From Gammaproteobacteria bacterium (lineage in GTDB: Bacteria; Pseudomonadota; Gammaproteobacteria; Pseudomonadales; Halieaceae), in NCBI GenBank assembly GCA_002748505.1, contig PDSN01000125.1, forward strand, positions 1-13,291: a stretch of 13,291 nucleotides of DNA, read 5' to 3'. This document shows positions 7,366 through 13,291 of the stretch, one piece after another. Numbering within the stretch: position 1 is the first letter of the stretch; every line of letters starts with the position of its first letter. A model generated the notes under the pieces. The model was not told the origin of the DNA. It ran no database searches and saw only the letters and a list, made by a program, of their open reading frames with translations. The position numbers were made by a program, and so were the translations under genes.

Positions 7366-9678
7366 TCACCGCCTCTTACCGGATTTTGCCGCCTGAAACG
7401 CCTGCGCAAAGGCATTGTTGAGGGCCGGCTTTTCCGCTCTGGGTTTGCGTGCAGGGCGTACATCGTGTTTGCCCTGATTGCGGGGCTGGTCCTGATCGGC
7501 AGCGTTGTCGGTGAGGCGCATGGAAAGACCGATGCGTTTACGGAGGATGTCCACGCTCATCACTTTTACTTTGACGATATCTCCTGCTTTTACTACTGTG
7601 TGAGGGTCTTTCACGAATTTATCTGACAGAGCCGAGATATGTACCAGACCGTCCTGGTGTACGCCAATGTCCACAAATGCACCGAAGTTGGTCACGTTGG
7701 TGACGGTACCTTCCAGCACCATGTCCAGTTCCAGGTCTTTTAGCGTCTCCACACCTTCGCGCAGTTTTGCCACCTGGAATTCCGGGCGCGGGTCACGGCC
7801 GGGTTTTTCCAGTTCCAATAAAATGTCTTTTACCGTGAGTAGGCCGAATTGCTCGCTGGTGTAATCCTCGGGGCGCAATTTGCGGATGAAGGCGCTGTCG
7901 GCTATCAGCGAGGCCAGTTCGCGGTGGCTGCGTTGGGCGATGTTCTCTACCACGGCGTAGCTTTCCGGGTGAACCGCTGAGGCATCCAGCGGGTTGCTGC
8001 CGTTTTGAATACGCAAAAAGCCCGCTGCCTGTTCAAAGGTTTTGGGGCCAAAGCGGGCGACCTTGAGCAGGGCCTTGCGGTCGGCAAAAGCACCTTCGCT
8101 TTCGCGTTGGGCGACGATGTTGCCCGCGATAGTGCTGTTCAGACCGGATACGCGCGCGAGCAGCGGTGCAGATGCGGTATTAACATCCACGCCGACTGCG
8201 TTTACACAGTCCTCCACTACCGTGTCGAGCTGGCGTGCGAGTTGGCTTTGGTTGACGTCGTGCTGGTATTGGCCCACACCGATGGATTTGGGTTCAATTT
8301 TTACCAGCTCTGCCAAGGGGTCCTGCAGACGCCGGGCAATGGAGATTGCGCCGCGGATGGTCACATCAAGGTCTGGAAATTCCTGTGCAGCAAAGGCCGA
8401 GGCGGAATAAATCGACGCGCCTGCTTCGTTTACCATCACTTTAGCGGTGTTGAGTTCTGGGTGGTTCGCCAGGATATCTCCCACGAAGCGATCGGTTTCG
8501 CGGCTGGCGGTGCCGTTGCCAATGGCGATAAGATCAACGCCGTGTTTTTTGATCATGTGCAATAGCGTGGCCTCGGCTTCCTGCACCCGCTTTTGCGGTG
8601 GGTTGGGGAAAATCGCGCCGTGATCCAATACCTTACCGGTGGCATCGACCACCGCCACTTTGACGCCGGTGCGAAGGCCGGGGTCCAGCCCCATGGTTAC
8701 GCGCTGACCTGCGGGGGCGGCGAGTAGCAGGTCTTTCAAGTTACGGGCAAAGACATTAATCGCTTCGCTTTCAGCGCGTTCGCGCAACTCACCCAGCAAA
8801 TCGGTTTGCAGTTGCGACAGCAGTTTAACTCGCCACGTCCAGCGCACGGTGTCGCGCAGCCAGCGGTTGGCGGGTGCGGCGTCCGCTTCGCCAATGCCGG
8901 CAAAGTCGGCAATCATGTTTTCGCAGGGGTGGGTGTCCGACGGTTTTTCTTCCGCATGCATCAACAGCGCCAGGGTCAGCAACCCCTCATTGCGACCGCG
9001 AAACATCGCCAGGGCGCGGTGTGACGGGGTTTTTTGCAGCGGCTCGTTGTGTTCAAAATAGTCTGAAAACTTTGCGCCTTCGTTCTCTTTGCCCGGCACC
9101 ACGCGAGCGGCGAGCAGGGCGTTGTCGCGCAGGTAGTCGCGCAATTTGCTGATAAGATCAGCCTGTTCGGCAAAATGCTCCATCAGAATTTGTCGCGCGC
9201 CATCAAGCGCGGCTTTGCTGTCGTCGATGCCAGCATCGGGGTTGAGAAAATCCGCCGCGAGCTGCTCCGGGTTTTGAGCGGGATTTTCCAGCAGACCCAC
9301 CGCCAGTGGCTCAAGCCCTGCTTCCCGGGCAATTTGTGCCTTGGTGCGGCGTTTGGGTTTGTAGGGCAGGTATAAATCCTCAAGGCGCGCGCGAGTCTCG
9401 GCGGCGAGAATGTCGGCCTTGAGTTGGTCGGTCATTTTGCCCTGTTCGTCGATGCTGGCCAAAATGGTTTCACGCCGTGCCTCTAAATCGCGCAGATACC
9501 CGAGCCTCTCTTCAATTGTGCGCATCTGGGTGTCATCCAAAGCGCCGGTCACTTCCTTGCGGTAGCGCGCGATAAACGGCACGGTCGCGCCCTCGTCCAG
9601 CAGCGCTACTGCGGCGTTGATTTGAGATTCCTTTACCGCCAGTTCGTCGGCGATACGCTGGGTAATGCTTGCAGTCAT
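7366..9678 (-). CDS. tex: Tex, RNA-binding transcription accessory protein
   Basis: Conserved cytoplasmic nucleic-acid-binding protein associated with RNA polymerase, related to eukaryotic Spt6. In several pathogens it affects toxin gene expression and fitness. The 770 residues show the full architecture: helical Tex N-terminal region (1-190, with VPFIARYRKEVTG at 33-45 and LEDLYLPYKPKR near 99-110), a YqgF/RNase H-like domain starting GLDPGLRTGVKVAVVD (330-345), the helix-hairpin-helix region with KSIGVGQYQHDV (464-475) and VGVDVNTAS (495-503), and an S1 RNA-binding domain (about 651-722, GTVTNVTNFGAFVDIG). A basic, low-complexity tail follows (730-770). ATG 9678 gives the family's standard N-terminus. 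It appears to be a single-gene unit with its own upstream promoter. Confidence 0.97.
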   Translation of the reverse strand: MTASITQRIADELAVKESQINAAVALLDEGATVPFIARYRKEVTGALDDTQMRTIEERLGYLRDLEARRETILASIDEQGKMTDQLKADILAAETRARLEDLYLPYKPKRRTKAQIAREAGLEPLAVGLLENPAQNPEQLAADFLNPDAGIDDSKAALDGARQILMEHFAEQADLISKLRDYLRDNALLAARVVPGKENEGAKFSDYFEHNEPLQKTPSHRALAMFRGRNEGLLTLALLMHAEEKPSDTHPCENMIADFAGIGEADAAPANRWLRDTVRWTWRVKLLSQLQTDLLGELRERAESEAINVFARNLKDLLLAAPAGQRVTMGLDPGLRTGVKVAVVDATGKVLDHGAIFPNPPQKRVQEAEATLLHMIKKHGVDLIAIGNGTASRETDRFVGDILANHPELNTAKVMVNEAGASIYSASAFAAQEFPDLDVTIRGAISIARRLQDPLAELVKIEPKSIGVGQYQHDVNQSQLARQLDTVVEDCVNAVGVDVNTASAPLLARVSGLNSTIAGNIVAQRESEGAFADRKALLKVARFGPKTFEQAAGFLRIQNGSNPLDASAVHPESYAVVENIAQRSHRELASLIADSAFIRKLRPEDYTSEQFGLLTVKDILLELEKPGRDPRPEFQVAKLREGVETLKDLELDMVLEGTVTNVTNFGAFVDIGVHQDGLVHISALSDKFVKDPHTVVKAGDIVKVKVMSVDILRKRIGLSMRLTDNAADQDQPRNQGKHDVRPARKPRAEKPALNNAFAQAFQAAKSGKRR

Positions 9679-9711
9679 GGATAAACCCGATACAACAGAA
9701 CAAAGGGCGCG

Positions 9712-9740
9712 ATTATGCGCTACCGATGGTGATTTTTCGA
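9712..9740 (-). promoter_or_regulatory. Putative sigma-70 promoter of tex
   Basis: On the minus strand TCGAAA (9735-9740) and CATAAT (9712-9717) are separated by 17 bases, matching the sigma-70 consensus at four and five of six positions. The -10 is followed by CGCGCC, a common start-site context in gammaproteobacteria. It would give tex an untranslated leader of roughly 25-30 bases. Called by eye, without scoring against background. Confidence 0.4.
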
Positions 9741-9831
9741 TAGCTAATTGCGTTTTTGTGTTGGGGATACCGATCTTGACGGGCTGGTCACCAGGTCAAA
9801 AAGAACCGTGGTGAGTCATTTTTCCAAGCGA

Positions 9832-9868
9832 TTGACGAACAGTAATGAACCTGTTCGTCAACAGGTTC
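9832..9868. repeat. Two overlapping, mutually exclusive inverted repeats
   Basis: TTGACGAACAG (9832-9842) and CTGTTCGTCAA (9851-9861) form a perfect 11-base inverted repeat around eight bases. The right arm is shared with a second perfect repeat, GAACCTGTT (9847-9855) and AACAGGTTC (9860-9868), nine pairs around a CGTC loop. Only one hairpin can form at a time. The element lies 24 bases after the CBS-protein stop, in the 213-base gap before the tex promoter. Neither strand has a T tract beside it, so a simple intrinsic terminator is not supported. A double operator, an attenuator-like switch or mRNA 3'-end protection are all possible. Confidence 0.75.
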
Positions 9869-9891
9869 TGTTGCTTGTCTGTGGCAAGCTG

Positions 9892-10296
9892 TCAGCTTTG
9901 GAAATTACGTACCGCTTCCAGCAAGTGGCGACAGGTCACCTGGCCGATCAATTTGCCGTGTTCTACCACAGGACGTCGGCGTTTGTTGATGCGCAGCATG
10001 TCTTGGGCCACATCAACAATGTCCTCGTTGGGGTTGGCGACGATAAGGTTGTCACCGGTCATATGTTCTTCAACCGATCCTGCAGCCCTTTGACTGTAGG
10101 TTGCGTCCAGTACAGCTTTTAAGCAGTCCATTTCGGACAGCACGCCGATTAAATTGTCACGGTCATCGACAACGCACAATCCGGAAATTTTGTGTTCAAT
10201 AATAACCTGCATGGCCTTTTCGATACTTGCATCGGCTTTGATCGTGATAGGCTTGCTGACCATATAGTCGCGTAAGCTGGTAGAGTGTTTTAGCAT
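9892..10296 (-). CDS. Stand-alone two-CBS-domain protein
   Basis: Small cytoplasmic protein of 134 residues made almost wholly of a Bateman pair: CBS1 at about 10-65 (SLRDYMVSKPITIKAD then GVLSEMDCLKAVLD) and CBS2 at about 76-131 (VEEHMTGDNLIVANPNEDI then GKLIGQVTCRHLLEAV). Such pairs usually bind adenosine nucleotides and sense energy state or regulate a partner. No effector domain is present, so the partner is unknown. The start at 10296 is well supported by AAGGA eight bases upstream. The gene is divergent from sixA across 84 bases and followed by the overlapping hairpins at 9832-9868. The domain call is firm; the ligand and cellular role are not evident. Confidence 0.88.
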   Translation of the reverse strand: MLKHSTSLRDYMVSKPITIKADASIEKAMQVIIEHKISGLCVVDDRDNLIGVLSEMDCLKAVLDATYSQRAAGSVEEHMTGDNLIVANPNEDIVDVAQDMLRINKRRRPVVEHGKLIGQVTCRHLLEAVRNFQS

Positions 10297-10380
10297 GGGG
10301 ATGTCCTTATTGTGGGCTTGTCAGACTACTGTATTACTGACGCCCCACTGTTGTCGAGCAAAATTAGCGCCGAGGTGAAT

Positions 10381-10881
10381 ATGAAAAACTTGTATATTAT
10401 GCGTCACGCAAAATCCGATAGGCGGCATTTCGCTGGGCCAGACCACGAACGTCCGCTGAATCGGCGCGGCAAACGCGCCGCACCGCGTATGGGTATCGAG
10501 CTGGAGGGGCGTCTGGCGGAGCCGGAGGTCGTCTGGTTGAGCACCGCCGAGCGAGTGCGGCAAACCTTTGCCTTGTTGAGCGAGGGCTGGCCTGGGCTTG
10601 CGTCTTTGCCCATACATCGCGATGAGTCCCTGTACACGTTTGATAGGGACGAAGTGCTAACGTGGCTTCGTCAGCAGGATGATGCGGTGGCAACCGCCTT
10701 GCTGATCGGCCATAACCCCGCGCTCACAGATTTGGTTAATTTGCTGGCGGGTTACACGGCGATTGACAATCTGCCCACTGCCGGTTTTGTGCATTTTTCT
10801 CTGAATGTAGCGCATTGGGGTGATTTGGAATACGGTTGCGGCGAGATTGAAACTGCGATTTTACCGCGGCAATTGAAGTGA
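10381..10881 (+). CDS. sixA: SixA-type phosphohistidine phosphatase
   Basis: Histidine phosphatase superfamily, SixA branch; the E. coli protein dephosphorylates phosphohistidine in a phosphotransfer protein. The 166-residue product begins MKNLYIMRHAKSD, with the catalytic RH pair at 8-9 (RHAK is the SixA variant of RHG). It continues with STAERVRQT (54-62) and carries the second histidine in LLIGHNPALTDL (H111). The size matches the short single-domain SixA proteins. ATG 10381 is chosen because GAGG stands about six bases upstream; the frame stays open to 10312 but without a good start. It is the first gene of the rightward cluster, 17 bases before the Kazal-like lipoprotein. No histidine kinase is nearby, so the target is unknown. 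Confidence 0.92.
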   Translation: MKNLYIMRHAKSDRRHFAGPDHERPLNRRGKRAAPRMGIELEGRLAEPEVVWLSTAERVRQTFALLSEGWPGLASLPIHRDESLYTFDRDEVLTWLRQQDDAVATALLIGHNPALTDLVNLLAGYTAIDNLPTAGFVHFSLNVAHWGDLEYGCGEIETAILPRQLK

Positions 10882-10898
10882 CCTTCCAGGGGGCGCAG

Positions 10899-11156
10899 AT
10901 GAAACCCATTACGCTGTTTTTGCTGGTATCACTTGGCCTTGTGCTGAGTGCCTGCTCTGCTTGGCCAAAAAACTCCGGGATCAGTTGCTCAAAGCCGCGT
11001 CCTCAGGTTTGTACGATGCGCTATGCTCCGGTATGTGCTCGTCTGAACGATGGCAGCGTGGCGACCTATTCCTCAGCTTGCAAGGCCTGTGCAGATGTAA
11101 CGGTGAGTGGCTATGCGCCCGGCGGGCCTTGCGATACAGCTCCGGGCGGTGCTTGA
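10899..11156 (+). CDS. Small lipoprotein with a Kazal-like domain
   Basis: An 85-residue secreted lipoprotein. The N-terminus (MKPITLFLLVSLGLVLSAC) is a lipoprotein signal peptide with lipobox LSAC, so Cys19 should be lipidated; Ser at +2 predicts outer-membrane sorting. The rest holds a cysteine-rich unit (residues 38-78) with the Kazal pattern: C then YAPVC, DGS..TYSSAC, C and a final C after GYAPGG. Kazal domains inhibit serine proteases in eukaryotes. Bacterial copies are mostly uncharacterised, so inhibition of a protease at the cell surface is only a possibility. The start at 10899 has a strong ribosome site (AGGGGG, about eight bases upstream). It lies between sixA and the symporter on the same strand and probably shares the sixA transcript. 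Cys30 lies outside the motif and may complete a third disulfide. Confidence 0.85.
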   Translation: MKPITLFLLVSLGLVLSACSAWPKNSGISCSKPRPQVCTMRYAPVCARLNDGSVATYSSACKACADVTVSGYAPGGPCDTAPGGA

Positions 11157-11215
11157 GCGGGCAGAGGCGCTGAGGTAAAGTGATCGTTTGTGCTCTACCA
11201 ATAAGAAGGCCGCCC

Positions 11216-12505
11216 ATGTCCCTTACCAACCGAATTCTTCTTGCCATGCTGCTGGGCATTGTGCTCGGCTCAGTGCTCAATATGGCAGGCGGCGTGATTG
11301 CCTCTGTGGATATCCTGAAAACGCTGGTTGATGACTATCTGTTAGGTGGTGTTATCGATGTGGTGGGGCGCGTGTTTGTGGCTTCACTGAAATTATTGGT
11401 GGTACCGCTGGTATTGGTGTCGTTGATTTGCGGTGCAAGCTCCCTGGGCGACAGTGCGCGCATTGGCCCTATCGCGGGCAAGACCCTGTTGTTATATCTT
11501 GCTACCACCGCGATTGCGGTGACCCTGGCGTTGTTTGCGGCGGTGCTTATTGCGCCGGGCGAGGGTATCAGCATGGTCGGCGAAGCCGTATTTAAGGCCA
11601 GCGAGGCGCCGCCCCTGGTGGAGGTGCTGGTCAACATTTTTCCCACCAACCCGGTGGCGGCGATGGCACAGGGCAATATGTTGCAGATCATTGTGTTCGC
11701 CTTGTTGCTGGGCTACGCTATTTCCCACGCGGGTGAGGAGGGGCAGCGCGTCGCAGCATTTTTCCGCGATTTTGAAGCGGTCATCATGAAAATGGTGACT
11801 ATCCTTATGAATATGGCGCCCTACGGGGTTTTCGCGTTGTTAACCCAATTGTTTGCCCGCCTGGGTTTTGGCGCCATTGCCGATTTAGGCGCGTACTTCC
11901 TTACGGTTCTGGCGGTGTTGTTACTGCACGGCCTGGTAACCTACAGCGTGCTGTTGAAAACCCTGAGCGGGTTATCGCCGATTATGCTATTGCATAAAAT
12001 GCGTTCGGTGTGGGCGTTTGCGTTCAGTACCGCATCATCCGGTGCGACGCTGCCCATTACCTTGCGCACGGTGGAGAAAAAGCTGGGCGTGAATAATTCC
12101 GTAGCGGGCTTTACCGTGCCACTTGGCGCCACGATCAATATGGATGGCACAGCCATTATGCAGGGTGTCGCCACGGTATTTATCGCCCAGGTTTACGGGG
12201 TTGATTTATCCCTGAGTGCGTTTATTACTGTTATTCTTACTGCGACACTGGCGTCTGTTGGTACGGCGGGCGTCCCCGGCGTCGGCTTGGTTACGCTGGC
12301 CTTGGTATTAGAGCAGGCGGGCTTACCGGTGGAAGGTATAGCGCTGATCATTGGAGTAGATCGACTGTTGGATATGGTACGTACCATGGTGAATGTGACT
12401 GGCGATGCCACTGTCTCGGTAATTGTGGGTGTCAGTGAAGACAATATCGATCGTGATATATACAACGACCCGATGGCTGATCACAACGCCTCGGCAGATC
12501 ACTAG
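11216..12505 (+). CDS. Dicarboxylate/amino acid:cation symporter (DAACS family)
   Basis: Inner-membrane secondary transporter of the GltP/DctA/SLC1 fold, taking up an acidic amino acid, C4-dicarboxylate or neutral amino acid with Na+ or H+. The 429 residues include the hallmark hairpin region STASSGATLP (about 272-280) and the GATINMDGT motif (N308-T312), which coordinate substrate and cation. The late IIGVDRLLDMVRTMVNVTGDA segment forms the last binding helix. The N-terminus starts with MSLTNRILLAMLLGIVLG; ATG 11216 follows AGAAGG at six bases. An in-frame GTG at 11180 would add a poorly conserved stretch and was not used. The substrate cannot be fixed by eye. It is downstream of the Kazal-like lipoprotein by 59 bases and only eight bases before ycbL. 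Confidence 0.93.
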   Translation: MSLTNRILLAMLLGIVLGSVLNMAGGVIASVDILKTLVDDYLLGGVIDVVGRVFVASLKLLVVPLVLVSLICGASSLGDSARIGPIAGKTLLLYLATTAIAVTLALFAAVLIAPGEGISMVGEAVFKASEAPPLVEVLVNIFPTNPVAAMAQGNMLQIIVFALLLGYAISHAGEEGQRVAAFFRDFEAVIMKMVTILMNMAPYGVFALLTQLFARLGFGAIADLGAYFLTVLAVLLLHGLVTYSVLLKTLSGLSPIMLLHKMRSVWAFAFSTASSGATLPITLRTVEKKLGVNNSVAGFTVPLGATINMDGTAIMQGVATVFIAQVYGVDLSLSAFITVILTATLASVGTAGVPGVGLVTLALVLEQAGLPVEGIALIIGVDRLLDMVRTMVNVTGDATVSVIVGVSEDNIDRDIYNDPMADHNASADH

Positions 12506-12513
12506 GAAACCAT

Positions 12514-13164
12514 ATGACTATTCATTGTGCTATCGTGCCGGTAACGGTATACCAGCAGAATTGTTCCATTATTAAGTGTGATGCGACTGGGTGCGCAGCG
12601 ATTGTCGACCCCGGTGGCGACATTGACCGCGTTCTGGCGCAGGTGGAAAAAATGTCTGCCACGGTGGAAAAAATCCTGCTTACCCACGCGCATATGGACC
12701 ATTGTGCCGGTGCGGGTGTGTTGCGCGAGCAATTGGGTGTGCCTATCGAAGGCCCGCACAAGGAAGATGTATTCTGGTTGGAGAAACTGCCGCAGTGGTG
12801 TGAAATGGTGGGCTTTCCCCGAGCAGAACCCTTTACACCCGACCGCTGGCTGGAAGACGGTGACGAGGTTACCGTGGGGGAACAAACTCTTCAGGTCTTG
12901 TTTTGTCCGGGACACACGCCGGGACATGTGGTGTTTTACTACCCCGAGCAACAAGTGGCGTGGGTGGGCGATGTTTTATTTCAGGGTTCTATTGGCCGCA
13001 CGGATTTCCCCCGGGGCGACTACGACACTTTGATTAACAGTATTCGCCAAAAACTGTTTCCCTTAGGCGATGATGTGACCTTTATTCCCGGTCACGGTCC
13101 CACCTCTACCTTTGGCCACGAGCGCCAAACCAACCCGTTTGTGGCGGACAGCCGTTATGGATAA
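12514..13164 (+). CDS. ycbL: YcbL-like MBL-fold metallohydrolase (glyoxalase II-related)
   Basis: Cytoplasmic zinc hydrolase of the metallo-beta-lactamase fold, close to E. coli/Salmonella YcbL, which has type II glyoxalase (hydroxyacylglutathione hydrolase) activity. In 216 residues it has THAHMDH (57-63), the metal-binding motif, plus H134 in CPGHTPGH, D153 in VGDVLF and H194 in IPGHGP. Together these complete the two-metal site. FIPGHGPTST and GRTDFPRGD are shared with YcbL proteins as I remember them. It lacks the long C-terminal glutathione-binding extension of GloB, matching the short YcbL form. A ribosome site AGGAAA precedes the start by five bases. It follows the symporter by eight bases and overlaps the next gene by eight. 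Function in methylglyoxal detoxification is inferred from family. Confidence 0.93.
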   Translation: MTIHCAIVPVTVYQQNCSIIKCDATGCAAIVDPGGDIDRVLAQVEKMSATVEKILLTHAHMDHCAGAGVLREQLGVPIEGPHKEDVFWLEKLPQWCEMVGFPRAEPFTPDRWLEDGDEVTVGEQTLQVLFCPGHTPGHVVFYYPEQQVAWVGDVLFQGSIGRTDFPRGDYDTLINSIRQKLFPLGDDVTFIPGHGPTSTFGHERQTNPFVADSRYG

Positions 13165-13291
13165 GGCCGAGCGTGAGGAAAAAATAAAACAGGAATACCT
13201 GAGCCAAACCGCGCGCATTCCCTGGCGTGAGTTGCAGAGCTATTTTGCCGCAGGTAAAGTCATTTACGTTGCGCCCGAGCTTGATTTGGTC
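13157..13291 (+). CDS. DUF2288 family protein, 5' part (cut by window end)
   Basis: Forty-five codons are visible, starting at ATG 13157 inside the last codons of ycbL (eight-base overlap, out of frame), and no stop is reached. The peptide opens with a charged helix (MDKAEREEKIKQEYLSQ). It then has ARIPWRELQSYFAAGKV and a strand ending APELDLV, the pattern of the DUF2288 proteins common in Gammaproteobacteria and Cyanobacteria. These are about 100 residues long and have no known function. The overlap suggests coupled translation with ycbL. No strong ribosome site is seen. The family call is from recall of the W-R-E-L/LDLV pattern and is moderately sure. Confidence 0.75.
   Translation, partial: MDKAEREEKIKQEYLSQTARIPWRELQSYFAAGKVIYVAPELDLV

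Noticed and set aside
8005..8565. Open frame of 186 codons on the plus strand
   Set aside because: It lies wholly antisense to tex, whose domains are complete across the region, and its translation resembles no family.
9748..10122. Open frame of 124 codons on the plus strand, partly in the tex-CBS gap
   Set aside because: Most of it is antisense to the CBS gene. The part in the gap has no ribosome site and includes the inverted repeats.
10319..10343. GTCAG/CTGAC inverted repeat in the CBS-sixA divergent gap as an operator
   Set aside because: Only five pairs around a 12-base spacer; too weak to claim, though a divergent control region is expected here.

Overview
The window looks like a chromosomal segment of a free-living, probably marine Gammaproteobacterium; the order Cellvibrionales is my best guess. 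This rests on moderate base composition and on gammaproteobacterial-type housekeeping genes: Tex, SixA, a YcbL-like hydrolase, a DUF2288 protein and a LOG-family nucleotidase. The taxon is inferred from general family knowledge, not from a search. Gene density is high and no gap exceeds about 215 bases. I see no tRNA, rRNA or CRISPR array.

Layout. (1) Bases 1-96 are the 3' end of a group II intron: a domain V-like hairpin, then a domain VI hairpin with a bulged branch-point A seven bases from an ...GAT 3' end. Its reverse transcriptase would lie upstream, outside the window. (2) About 100 bases past the splice junction, a membrane-anchored formylglycine-type sulfatase runs rightward (196-2151). 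(3) Converging on it is a tightly coupled leftward operon (6494 to 2178) for surface polysaccharide: ABC-2 permease, ATPase, a double glycosyltransferase and a SAM methyltransferase. The junctions are 6-base, 4-base-overlap and 8-base-overlap. (4) A LOG-family gene (6611-7285, plus) and tex (7366-9678, minus) converge. (5) A two-CBS-domain protein (minus) is divergent from a rightward cluster: sixA, a Kazal-like lipoprotein, a dicarboxylate/amino-acid:cation symporter, ycbL and the start of a DUF2288 gene cut by the window edge.

How the genes work together. The permease and ATPase form a Wzm/Wzt- or KpsM/KpsT-type exporter for a polysaccharide assembled in the cytoplasm. The double glycosyltransferase and the methyltransferase are likely to build or modify that glycan. 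The neighbouring sulfatase could act on a sulfated glycan outside the inner membrane, but its link to the operon is positional only. The right half is ordinary housekeeping.

Most worth a second look: the group II intron tail ahead of the sulfatase; the glycosyltransferase, whose two halves are 57% identical over 111 ungapped residues and carry DGAR where a DxD metal site would be expected; and a pair of mutually exclusive hairpins between the CBS gene and tex. I did not find a clearly new defence or mobile system.
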